64,000 bases of DNA from Heligmosomoides polygyrus polygyrus (GCA_947396885.1 OX377206.1:5718658-5782657); one strand, 5' to 3'; shown: positions 20,573 to 31,035, numbered from the stretch's first letter. The notes: generated by a model from the sequence alone, not told the origin. Numbers and translations are program-made.

Positions 20573-20696
20573 TTGCATGAGTTGCATAAAGTGAAAAGTG
20601 CTTTCTTGCTCAACGCGATTTAGTAGTTGACTCACTAAAAAAGTGCTTTATATTTCATCAAAATATTTGTTTTGTTTTATTTTATTTATTATTGAT

Positions 20697-20990
20697 TGGC
20701 GCGTTTAGCACAGTCGGTACAGATGCCGGCCGTCGCGTGCACCCGATATCAGGTTCCTCGTTCGGATTTCTCGCCCAGGCCAACTAAGCCTACTATCCCT
20801 CCAGGGTCGGCGAATTGATATCAGACTTTGCCGAGGAAGGACAAAGCGCTGACTTGTTCATCGGCTGGCCATCACAAGTCATTCTCTGGCAGAGAACGCA
20901 TTCAAATCGCATCCACGACACCCCGTAGAACTAGAATGCGTGGCGCACCGTAAAAAGGATTAAATAACACCGTCCTTTATCCTTTAAATA
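20697..20990 (+). mobile_element. SINE1 copy, nearly complete
   Basis: tRNA-like head at 20700 (GCGCGTTTAGCACAGTCGG A-box region, then GGTTCCTCGTTCGGATTTC B-box region), body with CAGACTTTGCC and TTGTTCATCGGCTGGCC, and tail CCCGTAGAA..GAATGCGTGGCGC, GGATTAAATAACACCGTCCT, TTATCC. The head resembles a tRNA in its RNA polymerase III boxes but not in its stems. Confidence 0.8.
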
Positions 20991-21989
20991 GAGCATGCTC
21001 CAATTTGGTCTAGTCCCGAACAAAGCAGCGTTTTATCCTTCAAGGTATGTCATGCTCTAAATCACTCAGTTCCACCTGTACTAAAAAACCTATGAAATTC
21101 TTTAGAGTCTCTTCTACGTCGAAACTGTAGCCCGTGTTCCGGCAGTTACTAACAAAGATAGGCAAGAAATCAGTGCTCATGTTGGCAATGAACCATATTT
21201 ATAGCACTAGCAACGGAATTGGCATGTAGTAGGTTGGCCGGAATGTTTTGAAGGTTTTGGCTGGTCTACTTCAAGCGATCATATCCTTCTTAGGGCTCAC
21301 CGGATTCAGCCGAAATAAACTCCTTTCGGATCAGCACACTTTTTCCAACGCGGTATTAGTTGACTTATTCCATCAGCGAAAAAAACTGGGTGGTAGAGAT
21401 GCGGAAAATTCTAGAATGGCTCTTTTTGTTCGAACTGAAAGGCTTTCGCTCAACGGCTGCTCTTAAAACTTGATCCTCTAGCGACATCCTCCGACCAGGA
21501 ACAGGTTTGTCCTTGAGGTTCAACTCTCTAGAAGAAAACTATTCGAACCAATATCTCACTATGCAATACCGCTCCTGTCTTTTATTTTTTGTGCGAAATA
21601 AACGTAGAAAACCCTCGTTATTTCATAACTCCTTTCAAAGTGGCCTATCCGAATCCAGTTTGGGTGGTCTATCCAATGATGTAGGTATCATAAAGTGGTT
21701 TTAGAAAAAAAATAGATTTGAGACCTATAAAACCTGGACATTGTCGGTGCAATTATCTCGAGCGACAGTTGAGGGTCACCGTCGTCCAGGTTTTAATGGT
21801 TACCGAATCTGTTCTTTTGCTAAGCCACTGGATGATACCTTCAGGATAGACCGCTCAAATTGGTTTCGAATGGTAACATTTTTTTTGGACAAATGTCCAC
21901 TTTGAAGGGACTTATGGTAAAGCGGCGAAAGCGGCGCCTTTTTGCGTTTATTCCGTCCAAAACCAAAAGACGGAGGCGGTGGTGTACCT
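20991..21989. other. AT-rich DNA, nothing recognised
   Basis: Several short open frames on the plus strand (21248, 21507) lack domains or splice support. A copy of TATCC..TTCAAGGTATG repeats nearby SINE tail sequence. Confidence 0.3.
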
Positions 21990-23541
21990 TCAGAGGCCGG
22001 ATTCATCAACAATTAACACATTGACGACAATCGCGTTTTGCGGCAGAAAGCCGCGTGGGACACGCGCGCGCTATGAGCTCCGTTTACGAAATTTCAGCCG
22101 GTTACGATAGGTTACGGTAGGTACGGTTGTCTAAGGCTGCCGAGGTCATGATCACCGTTTTTCCCCAAACGTCGCCCAGGGGGTTATTTGGGGTGCTAAT
22201 CACGCGTCCATCATCCGTTTTTGGTATTGCGGTAGACTAGGGTAGGTTACGGTAGTTACGGGTGACTAAGGTTGTCTGCGATTACCCGTACCTAGCGTAG
22301 CCTACCGTACCCCACCGTAATCCAGAAACCTACGTCGGATTCATAATCAGCACCCCAAATAACCCCAATAGGCGAAGTTTGGGCGAAATCTGTGACCATG
22401 ACTCCGACAGCCTTATTCACCCGTACCTACCGTAACCTACCGTAATCGGCCCAAGTTTTAAAAAAGTATGTCAGATTCTTGATTAGCACCCCAAATAACC
22501 TCCTTGGGCTGGGTTTGGGTGAAAAATACTAACCTGAATTGATTTCATTGTAGAATCCTTCCTAGTAAATACTAGACGATAATCGCGTTTTGCGGCAGAA
22601 AGCTGCCCGGAACACGCGCGCCCGCTATGAGCCACCGGTGGCTCATAATGTCCCTCGCGACCACTTTTTTGTTTTACGTGCTTTTTTTCTACCAAATTTC
22701 GACCAGAGGGGTTATTTGGAGTGCTGATCACGAATCTGATATACATTTATAAAATTTCAGTCGGTTAAGGTAGGTTACGGTAGGTACGGGTGTCTAAGGC
22801 TGCCGAGGTCATGATCACCATTTTCCCCCAAACGTCGCCCAGGGGGATATTTGGGGTGCTAATCAGAAATCCGTCATCCGTTTTTGGTATTGCGGTAGGC
22901 TAGGGTAGGTTACGGTAGGTACGGGCGACTAAGGCTGTCAGCGATTACCTGTACCTAGCGTAACCTAGCGTACTCCACCGTAATACCAAAAACTGATGCC
23001 GGATTCATAATCAGCACCCCAGATAACCCCAATAGGCGAAGTTTGGGCGAAATCTGTGACCGTGACTCCGACAGCCTTATTCACCCGTACCTACCAAAAC
23101 CTACCGTAGTCGGCCCAAGTTTCGAAAAAGAATGTCAGATTCTTGATTAGCACCCAAAATAACCTTTTCTGGCTAAGTTTGGGTGAAAAATAGTGACCTG
23201 AATTGATTTGATTGTAGATTCCTTCCTAGTAAAATTTTTTATATCGATATATCTAATGAAAGCAAAGACAATTTTCTTGCTTATTCCTGTTGAACATTCT
23301 CCTATCACAAGTACATAGGGAACAGAAAAACATCTATAAAAACCGACGGCAGCAGCACAAAAAGTAGCGCGAAAAGTTATGAGCCACCGGTGGCTCATAT
23401 TGTCGTCAATGTGCTAAACCCATGGGTATGCGGGATATAACGGGTAGAGATAAGGCAAGAGTCAGAGACGCAGGCTTCATCGTTGGTATGTCTACCTCCT
23501 ATACCAGCGGGTTAGTCGTTGATGAATCCGACCCCAGAAGG
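21990..23541. mobile_element. MITE with GGCCGGATTCATCAAC termini, interrupted
   Basis: The left end CTTCAGAGGCCGGATTCAT (from 21989) and the right end ATGAATCCGACCCCAGAAGG (to 23541) are inverted. The right arm continues GGTATAGGAGGTAGACATAC in reverse, matching the arm of the copy at 53837. Everything between 22013 and 23416 is a later insertion. Confidence 0.6.
22013..23416. mobile_element. Nested element with TTARCACATTGACGACAAT ends and foldback cores
   Basis: The ends TTAACACATTGACGACAAT (22013) and TTAGCACATTGACGACAAT (reverse, ending 23416) are 19-bp TIRs with one difference. Inside lie two copies of CGCGTTTTGCGGCAGAAAG (about 22032 and 22572) and two copies of the perfect palindrome ATGAGCCACCGGTGGCTCAT (22626-22645 and 23379-23398). 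Two foldback cores (22090-22560 and 22690-23236) are built from the same modules as the element at 18789, each with forward modules followed by inverted ones. This reads as a small MITE twice invaded by foldback units, or as a tandem duplication of one invaded copy. Confidence 0.6.
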
Positions 23542-24410
23542 CGGTTCGAAGCCGAATGCGTTCGCAATATTGTGAATTGTCTCAGCCGCATAATTTTAGA
23601 GCATAAAGAAGTCACTCAAACACCCCGCCACGGTTTGTCGTTTTCCAAAACCCTGCAATAATGTTCACAGAAGGATAACAGGCGAAAATGTGAAATGCAG
23701 TTTGAAAGAGGAGAAAAAACCTGAAAATTAATCAGTGGAAGCTGGTTTAAAAGTACGATTGCTCTCGAGAAACACCTGTCTATTCCAACACATCTCGTGA
23801 CTGAAATTACTTTACCTACATGCAACGGCTTGTTGTTCTCGTTTCAACCAGTTTATTTAAATAGGCAGAACACCGAACTTCTTTGTAGACTCTTTACAGT
23901 ATCGGCCGTGTAATGTAATTAAAAATCAAATCAACGAATCAGCAAAAATGTTTTACAAAAAAGGGCCTTTGCCATCTTGTTCTACGGCGTTGAGCATGCC
24001 ATCATAACACACCAACCGAGGATGCACTACATTCGAGGAGAACTCGCCGGAAGCTTCGCGACTTTTTGCGAACGACGAGGATGCGTGCCATTGTTGTTCC
24101 ACTTGCACTACGCAATTACATTGCTCGACACTTCTGGAACGCCGCCAAACTGGTCAGTTCGACTGGTTTTGCTCCGCCTGTAACGCGGAATTCAGTGGAT
24201 GGTTTTGCACTGCTGGCGTTCCTTGTGCAACACGCTTGTAGTGAATGTTTTTGTGTGTTGTCCTGAAAACTGCTATAGTTGCTGCAGTGCCTTTTCTTCT
24301 ACATTTGCGTATGCAGCCGAAATCTAGTGACCCCATCGAGCGCAATTTTCATTTTTATCGCAATTCTGCCATATTCAATGTATGCAAGTAAGTAAGCTAC
24401 AGTACCGAAT
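23542..24410. other. No recognisable gene
   Basis: Open frames are short and mutually overlapping. I see no conserved motif. Confidence 0.3.
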
Positions 24411-24620
24411 ATGCCGTCCCGTCCAGCCAGCACAAGCGGCACGAAAGATGAAGACCAGCGCGAAAGCGCGCCGGAAAGCGACGTTTTCCGCTCGCCACGC
24501 GTCGCGTCTGAGGAACGTCGCGTTAGCGCGCGGCATCTTCAACTTCTGGACGTTAGGCTGATGGATGGAGCCTGCCCACGCGTTTGGACGTTCCTATGTG
24601 TAATGCATTAGGTTAACCGG
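24411..24620 (+). repeat. Coding-like dispersed repeat, partner at 58589-58800
   Basis: The plus frame reads ..RESAPESDVFRSPRVASEE, then RRVSARHLQLLDVRLMDGA. The reverse strand at 58800-58600 reads RASESAVFRSPHVASDASRV and then SALHPQLLEVRLMEGAYP. Both nucleotide and protein similarity are plain. Too short for a protein family call; it is a duplicated exon or part of a transposon. Confidence 0.5.
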
Positions 24621-25561
24621 AAGGCTATGGCGGTTTTTGCGCAACCGCTTTTCGTTCGTTTATTACTGAATGAATATTCAACTTACTTCTTTATATAAGG
24701 TCTAATACGAAATTCTTCGCTCTATCTGACGGAGTAATTTGCGCTTCATCTATGCTTAATATTTGTGTTTTTTCGAAGACTTTTCGAAGGATGTCGAAAG
24801 AACAACTCCGAACGATATTTTATTTCAACTTCAAACGAGCCAAACCGGCGTCGAAACAGCCTGGCAAATTAGCCATGTGTGGGGCCGAATAGTGTTAGAG
24901 AACGAACTGTGCAGCGGTGGTTCGAGAAATTTCGTTTCGGAGATTTCAACCTTGAAAGTGCACTCCGAAGCGGCAGACCTACAGCACCGTCCAGGACGAC
25001 AATTTGAAGGCTTTCGTGGAAGTTGTTTGAATCTATCGCAAATAGTCCGTGAGATTGCGGAAGGTCTAAGGGGCAGAAAGCTGTTAGAGATGGTCTGAAA
25101 CGTCTCGGAAAGGCGAAAAAGCTCGAAAAGTGGGTGTCCCATGACTTTGGTGATCGTCGCGTTTCGACATCTGTTCTTCTTTACTTCTCCGGAACCAAAA
25201 CGGCTTATTTTTGGATCGAGTTGCCACATTTGATGAAAACTGGGCTCTGCACGATAACCGAAGACGATAAGGACAGTGGGTTGATGTCGTGGAACCCCGG
25301 GCACTTTCCAAATCCCACCAGAAAACCCACCAGAAAATGACGATGGTAAGGTGGTGTTCGGCGGCTGACGTGATTCACTATATCTTTCTGGAATCAGAAC
25401 CACTACAGTCCTTATGTGACGAAATTGACGAGATGTACCGAAGATTAGATTAAGACTGTACCGAAGATTTTTATAGCAACGTACACCTAAGAATGGTGCT
25501 TATAGAACGCTCCTACTCATGGGATGAGTTTCGAGATGCATTTGTGTATGATTGAATCCAG

Positions 25562-26212
25562 AAGCTTCTGGCGCTCGACGAACACAACTATACGACAGAT
25601 ACAGCTCGAATATTTTGGCTGTTGGGCGTCTACGTCTTCACCGTCATACTCTTCGTCACAGCAGCGTCGCTCATGCTGATCTTCTACCGGCGACTCGATC
25701 CGCGATATCTGAAACCTAGACGTGGAAAACCCTTCCGCGAGAGGTATTCGAACCTGGCTGATGAGGCCTCCTCACGAACGCCCACCTCCAAAACGGCGAA
25801 GGCCGGTGAGGCTGAACTCATCGACGACTCGGCCGTTGAAGCGGTAGTGGTCTCATCAACGCCATTAGCAACACCTACAATGTCTGCCGAAGGGCCGATT
25901 GTCGTCTCGTCCACCCCGCTGGTCAGTGCAACGAAGAAGCATTCCACAGCACAAAGCACCCCTCAGTCTCGTGGATCAGCAGAGCCTCTGCTACCGAAGA
26001 AGACGCAGGTTACGAGGGCGACGAAGACGCAGGCGTCCGGCGAGAAGTCGTCCAAGGAGAAGGCGCTTCCATTGGACGTAACTTACGGCTCCTCAGATCT
26101 GGTCGTGGAGCCAACCTTTGGCTCAGCTGAGAGGGCTGAGCCAAAGGTTGGCTCAGCCCTCTCAGCTGAGCCAAAGGTTGGCTCCACGACCAGATCTGAG
26201 GCTAAGAAATAG
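25562..26212 (+). CDS. Single-pass membrane protein, 3' exon (about 216 aa), unknown family
   Basis: The frame opens after TGA 25553-25555; ATCCAG just before AAGCTTCTG is a likely splice acceptor, and no ATG precedes the membrane segment. The segment starts KLLALDEHNYTTDTARIFWL, then GVYVFTVILFVTAASLMLIF is a transmembrane helix followed by YRRLDPRYLKPRRGK, giving a cytoplasmic basic stop-transfer. The tail is Ser/Thr/Ala/Lys-rich with repeats (VVSSTPL twice, AEPKVGS twice) and ends at TAG 26210-26212. The codon bias and GC content differ strongly from the surrounding mariner remnant. It resembles the C-terminus of a type I receptor or adhesion protein. Whether it is expressed, or a gene fragment inserted into the mariner, is unknown. 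Confidence 0.5.
   Translation, partial: KLLALDEHNYTTDTARIFWLLGVYVFTVILFVTAASLMLIFYRRLDPRYLKPRRGKPFRERYSNLADEASSRTPTSKTAKAGEAELIDDSAVEAVVVSSTPLATPTMSAEGPIVVSSTPLVSATKKHSTAQSTPQSRGSAEPLLPKKTQVTRATKTQASGEKSSKEKALPLDVTYGSSDLVVEPTFGSAERAEPKVGSALSAEPKVGSTTRSEAKK
26091..26201. repeat. Perfect palindrome, 54-bp arms and 3-nt centre
   Basis: 26091-26144 is the exact reverse complement of 26148-26201. It begins CCTCAGATCTGGTCGTGGAG and contains GAGCCAAAGGTTGGCTC modules in both orientations. It lies wholly inside the coding frame of the membrane-protein exon (about its codons 177-213) without breaking it. Confidence 0.95.
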
Positions 26213-26397
26213 ACGGTGGATTACTTAGATTACCGGTTCAAAGTCACACAATGTAAATGTCATCGTGTTCGTCTTCTGAGTGAAGATGATTGAGTGCGGC
26301 CGACACTGGCCTACAGAAGAGGTCCCGTTCCTTTGCAGGACAACGTCCGCACACACGTTACGCAAATCACCATGCGAAAATTAAGCGATCTAGGAGT

Positions 26398-26582
26398 TTT
26401 GATCATGATTTGTGACGAGGTTTCTCCATCAGCTGCCTGCCAACCTGGGCCTGACGCTGGAACCGCTGCCATTTTTGCAATTTTTGCAGGGCATGGCGTG
26501 CGGGGGCCAAGAGTCGAACCTGTGACCCTTTGTGCATGAAGATACATCACTAACCACTAGGCTAACTCAGCTCTCAGGAGCA
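26398..26582 (-). mobile_element. tRNA-derived SINE of a third type
   Basis: Reverse strand: GCTGAGTTAGCCTAGTGGTT is a good A box, and CAGGTTCGACTCTTGG a good B box, giving a tRNA-like head near 26575-26500, followed by a unique body (AAAAATTGCAAAAATGGCAG) to about 26398. It splits the mariner frame between the second and third catalytic residues. The acceptor stem does not pair, so it is not a functional tRNA gene. Confidence 0.55.
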
Positions 26583-27244
26583 GAAGTTCTGCCTCACCCG
26601 CCATGCACACCAGATTTAGTCCCAAGCGACTACCACCTTTTTAAGCATTTTCAGAACTTCCTCGGTGGTTGAACCTTCGCAGGTCAGGAGCAGAAAAAAA
26701 AATTCTAGAATTCCTTTCTAGAATTTATCGCATCTCGGCCACCCCGATTTTTTCGCTGATAAAACTGTTCAGCTAGTATTGCATTGGAAATGGTGTGCTG
26801 ATTCGAATGGTCTTATTTCTACTGAATTCAATCACTATGAAGAAAGTTACGACCGTTTGAAGTGGACCAGTCAAAACCTCCAGAACTTTTCGGCCATCCT
26901 AGTAGTTAAGCTGACATCGTGAAGGGGAGGAATCGTTTGTTTTTCTTGCATCGTCAAGAAGACATGCTCATGAGAACCGCATGGACGTTCGTGAACAGTT
27001 GCAATGAAATAGCAACAAACGGTTTTTTTCAAGTAGCTCGTTTCCACTTCAAAGAGCTTTGCCGACGCCTGTATCGCTTCACATGTGCAGGCTTTAAAAA
27101 AGGAATGAGTTGTTGCCGTTTGAGAGGAAACGAAACGCATCGTTCTGATTCCACTGGAAGTCTTTAGCTTTCTTCTGCTCCAGTCCATTTTATCTTAGAA
27201 CTGGAGCAAACAGATTATTCCCGTGTTTAGACGAAGCCTATTGA

Positions 27245-27320
27245 AGGCAGAAGGATGAACTCGGCGTCAACCCCTGTTTGGGGATGCGCCACGCACTTGT
27301 ACATCTACTGGATATAATGG
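27245..27320 (-). mobile_element. SINE1 tail fragment
   Basis: GGGGATGCGCCACGCACTTG, then CTACTGGATAT, matches the reverse complement of the SINE1 tail. Only the 3' part is recognisable. Confidence 0.45.
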
Positions 27321-27504
27321 AAACTGAATTTATTTATTTCGTGGCGTGAATCACATCAGGAATGTACGCATAGAATGTGATTTAAACAGGCGAAACCATT
27401 TGCAAGAAATCAAAAACATGCAAACGGAAACGGAAATATATAAAAAAAAGCTCATTTTAAATGAGCAGGCATGAACATATCACGAAAAATCTTTATTGAC
27501 ATCG

Positions 27505-27755
27505 ATGAAAAGGATAAAAAGGTAAAAAGATAAAGGCTGAATGCGTATTTGGTCTATGTATAGACTTGAGGTGACCTGCCGATGGACAAGTGAATACTTT
27601 ATCGTCATCACAGAAATCTGGTACCAATTTCAGTTCACCGCTCCGGACGGATGAAAGGTTTGATTGGCCTAGACGTGAATCGTCAAACCATAACTCGATC
27701 GATTTGTTGTTGCATGCGAGAGCCAGCGCCTCCTCCTGCTGCGCTACGAGCGCCC
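27505..27755 (-). mobile_element. SINE1 copy, diverged
   Basis: GGCTGAATGCGTATTTGG, TGGTACCAATTTCAGTTCACC and CGAGAGCCAGCGCCTCCTCC follow the reverse SINE1 order of tail, body and head, with extensive divergence around the B box. Confidence 0.55.
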
Positions 27756-28094
27756 TTCCCTGTGATATAGGGTTTTTTAAAGGCAATACTTAGTGAATAT
27801 GCTAATTTACACTTGAGTTCTTCTCTAAGCCGGTTAACGTTAGCGCTGACCTGTTCTTAGAAGCATACTCTTCTAGAAAAATTCAAAAAAAAATTCACTT
27901 TTCTATGTTGTACCTGCACAGAGTCAAGAGTTGCTGAAACGATTGAGGAGCAGAATCAGCCTCACATTTCAGACGTCTTCTTAGCGAACATTAATTGAAA
28001 ACTAGATTTCATCCATTTTTCATTTTCTTTGAGGTGGTCTTAGGTTACAAGCCCTCGATTTTTTTGGTTAAAAAAGTTTATGGAGCGAGGAATA

Positions 28095-28393
28095 ATAGGA
28101 ATAAAGGATAAAGGATGGACGGTGTTACTCAATCCCTTCTAGAAAGCGCCACGCATTGTAAATCTATGGGATGTCGTGGTGGTTTGAATGCGTATTTGAC
28201 CATACAAGGACTTGCGGTGGCCAGCCGATGAGCAAGTCAGCACTTTATCCTTCCCAGATAAGTTCGGCACCAATTCACCAACCCCGGAAGGATGGATGGC
28301 TTGGCTGGCCTGGGCGGGAAATCCGAACCAAGAACCTGATATCGGGTGCAGACGACAACCGGCATCTTCTCAGACTGCGCTACGCACCCAAGA
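28095..28393 (-). mobile_element. SINE1 copy, complete
   Basis: Reads, in reverse order, tail (AAAGGATAAAGGATGGACGG, TTACTCAATCCC), body (GACTTGCGGTGGCCAGCCGA, GCACCAATTCACC) and head (AAATCCGAACCAAGAACC, AGACTGCGCTACGCACCC). Confidence 0.8.
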
Positions 28394-28687
28394 TGGTTGC
28401 CCGAAGGAGGAATACTTCTTTTAATTACCTAAGAACCTGGCCGTCATACCGATCAACATTAGTTTGTATCTCTTTTGACGAGAATCTATAATATGTAGGG
28501 AGGTTCAATCCCAACCGGGGGGGGGGGGCACCTTATAACTGGACTTGGACGTCCTACTGCTCGTTTCCGTGCGCACGTCCGTTTATATCGAGGCCCCCAG
28601 GGAAGGCCAATCAGTATCAGAAACAAAAACACAAACATACGCCCCAGGCATCCCTGGGTCGACTCTACGTGTCTCCCCACGGCAAAA
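28394..28687. other. Unassigned, includes an 11-base G run
   Basis: AT-rich then GC-rich. A run of G at about 28519-28529. No coding signal. Confidence 0.3.
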
Positions 28688-28828
28688 GGCCCCGCACACT
28701 TCTGCGGCAGCGCCGCGGTCCTATCCTTAACCATAGCTCAGAGTTCGCCGTCGGCGCTCCCCCCCCCCCCCCCGCCTTATCCTTAACCATAGCGGCAAGC
28801 GGCAACGCCGCAGAAGTGTACGGGGCCC
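28688..28828. mobile_element. MITE of the GGCCCCGCACACTTCTGCGG type
   Basis: The ends GGCCCCGCACACTTCTGCGG and reverse GCCGCAGAAGTGTACGGGGC are TIRs. The centre contains two copies of CTTATCCTTAACCATAGC and a run of 18 C. Related by its ends to the 50596 element (GGCCTTCGCACACTTTTGCC). Confidence 0.6.
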
Positions 28829-30140
28829 TAAAATGAGTCGACGCGCACACATTCGGTGCGCGGGAATTTGAAAACGGGGATTACTTGCGGAGCCGCTACA
28901 GCCTCTTCATGCTTTTATAACCATTTTTTCAATCTTCCAGCGACAGCACCAGCTATTTCCTGGGGAGGGCATCAAGTAAGCTCGTTTATACGTTATGCTG
29001 TGTGTTTATCCTCAAATAGAAGTGATTTACAAGTGATTATGCAGTGCCCTCCCACTCTCCTTTGGGATTGACCTGTGAGGTTTATCTGTCGCATGTCGCA
29101 CAACGCACCTGTCGAGGTTCATAACATCATCCCAGTTGACCTCTTTTTACTCACGCCGAGTGCCCTTCTGTTGTATGTGCGTGGGAATATGCGCTGGTTA
29201 CTGGTTTGGAAACATGTCGGAAACCGGTAACCGCCATTGAATCTTGAACTCATTGTTCGGTCCGTATGCAAATCGTTTCCAGTCTGTTTACCTCGTTGAA
29301 TTGGACGAGGCGAGAACTGCGCGCCTCCTCTCGCACGTGAAACGGCCTTTTTTCGTCGTTTCTTCCTCACTTCCTTGCACTTTCAGTCATATAAGACTCC
29401 ACGTCTCATGAGGTTTCTCAGCTGTTTCCGTGCCTTTCGAATTGTCGCTTAATTTGGATTGCTTAATCAGTTTTGACTGTCTCATTTGATCAGAAGACCA
29501 TCGTGACATCATCCTCCTTGCTATGAATTAGAAGTTGAGTTTCGACCCTTTCTTCCAGAATTCTAGCAGCAGATTTCTTCCACAGAATAAATCAAGCCAC
29601 TTTATAAGAATTTTTGTCTAAGGAATATTTACTATGACTTTCTTTAAAAATATTCTACTTATCTCCCCTAAAAGTGAATACGCTATTTGAAATTTTATAT
29701 AATGGTCATTATTTAGGGAAAAGCAATGATTTGAGGTCCATTTTAACGCAAAGGGAAACAAATATTCTTTTAATATAATAAAAAAGAGATTGCGTCTTGA
29801 ACCTGTCCAAGGCATGATGATTTTTTTTGCGTGGTTGCAAAAAATTTGGATCTATCCTAGTCGCGAGGGGGAACAGTAAGCGTAACGTCATCCAGTACCA
29901 CACAACTACATATATCCCCAAATTTCAAGGAAATCTCTATCATGGTACAGCAGCTTAAGCTCTCGTCGAAACCTAGGCAAGGGATTTGAGACGCAAGTCA
30001 CTGTGTGCCCCCCCCCCTCCGATTAGGATAAATCTATAAAAGTTTGTTTACACGTTGTTGCCACTTATCGACGGTGCAATAAAACCAGACCAATTGTTGA
30101 AAACACACATATTTTCACTCTGCATTTTCATGTAAGCAGC
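28829..30140. other. Intergenic DNA, no firm gene
   Basis: 29040-29420 is GC-richer. A short minus-strand frame around 29370-29290 (KKRRKKAVSRARGGAQFSPR) is followed by CGAGGTAAAC, a possible donor, and could be an exon; evidence is weak. 30007-30017 is a run of C. Confidence 0.25.
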
Positions 30141-30148
30141 ACTCACAC

Positions 30149-30375
30149 TATAGCTGTGCTCTCCCAAGAATTTCGAATAACCGAATATATTCGAACAGCG
30201 ACGAATTTCGAGCATTCGAATTCGAATACATTCGAAAATCGCGTTTTTTCGAGCACTCGAATTCGAATACATTCGAAAATCGCGTTTTTCCGAGCATTCT
30301 AATTCGAATATTCGAACTAGAATAGAATTATTCGAATTCGAATGCTCGAATATTCATTCGGGCGGGCACGACTAT
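30149..30375. mobile_element. ATTCGAAT-rich hAT-type MITE with perfect 8-bp TSD
   Basis: TATAGCTGTGC at 30149 and its inverted partner GCACGACTATA ending 30375 are TIRs, flanked by the exact 8-bp repeat ACTCACAC (30141-30148 and 30376-30383). The interior is a chain of TTCGAATTCGAATACATTCG-type palindromes. An 8-bp duplication points to mobilisation by a hAT-type transposase. Confidence 0.8.
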
Positions 30376-30383
30376 AACTCACA

Positions 30384-30730
30384 CTATCATTCAGACGAAA
30401 ATCGCAACGACTGGGTAAGCGCGTGAAGTGCATGGCGCGATCTCTTTCTTAACATCGTGATTTTTTGTTTTTCTGCGCTCTAAAATAAACTACATATAAT
30501 TTTTCCTCAAACAATAAAAATAATGAAATTCTGTGTTGTATTGTGTTTTCGCGGTGTGGACCTGCCGAATGATAAAACTTCGATGAAGGTCATGTCAAGC
30601 TTTCCTTGAACAAAACATCTTTAGCATAATTTTAGTCTTTCCAAAGAGTCTCTAGTATACTTTGGAAGGCGGTGCTAGTTTTGATGTGGATGATGATCAG
30701 TTGGTTTCAAACCGCCACATTTTTGGATTT
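30384..30730. other. Intergenic, nothing recognised
   Basis: AT-rich with no exon or RNA gene that I can support. Confidence 0.3.
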
Positions 30731-31035
30731 TAAAGGATAAAATAAAAGGATAAAGACGGCACTACTCAATCCCTTTTGGGATGCGCCACGCATTCTACTT
30801 CTACGGGATGTCGTGGAGGCGATATGAGTGCGTAGTTGGCCATACATTGACTTACGGTGATTAGCCTATGAACAATTCATCACTGTCCTAGCCTTCCCAG
30901 ACAAGTCTGGTACCAATTCACCGACGCCTGGGATGGAAGGCTTGGTTGGCCTGGGCGGGAAATCCGAACCAAGAACCTTGTATCGGGTGCACGCGGCCGT
31001 CGGCGCCTCCTTCGACTGCGCTACATGCGCCCAGG
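30731..31035 (-). mobile_element. SINE1 copy, complete
   Basis: Reverse-oriented full copy: tail AAAGGATAAAATAAAAGG, TACTCAATCCCTTTTGGGAT, then body with CTGGTACCAATTCACCG, and head ending in CTTCGACTGCGCTACATGCG. Confidence 0.85.

Larger units (their letters stand above)
24763..26870 (+). pseudogene. Decayed mariner transposase interrupted by two insertions
   Basis: Pieces align in order with mariner transposases. 24790-25135 carries the HTH half (STVQDDNLKAFVE region). 25205-25450 holds DENWALHDNRRR and WCSAADVIHY around the first catalytic Asp. 26300-26395 reads GPVPLQDNVRTHVTQITMRK with the second Asp. 26583-26665 reads LPHPPCTPDLVPSDYHLFKH with the third Asp, and 26760-26830 has the WCADSNG end. 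Many stops and frameshifts make it dead. Between 25450 and 26290 lies the membrane-protein exon, and between about 26398 and 26582 a tRNA-derived SINE, so both inserted after the mariner. TIRs not identified. Confidence 0.75.

Noticed and set aside
24831..25403. 190-codon minus-strand ORF
   Set aside because: Antisense to recognisable mariner transposase sequence on the plus strand.
26500..26575. Reverse-strand tRNA-like sequence with good A and B boxes
   Set aside because: Acceptor stem does not pair and it is joined to a unique body inserted in a mariner; treated as a SINE head or tRNA pseudogene.
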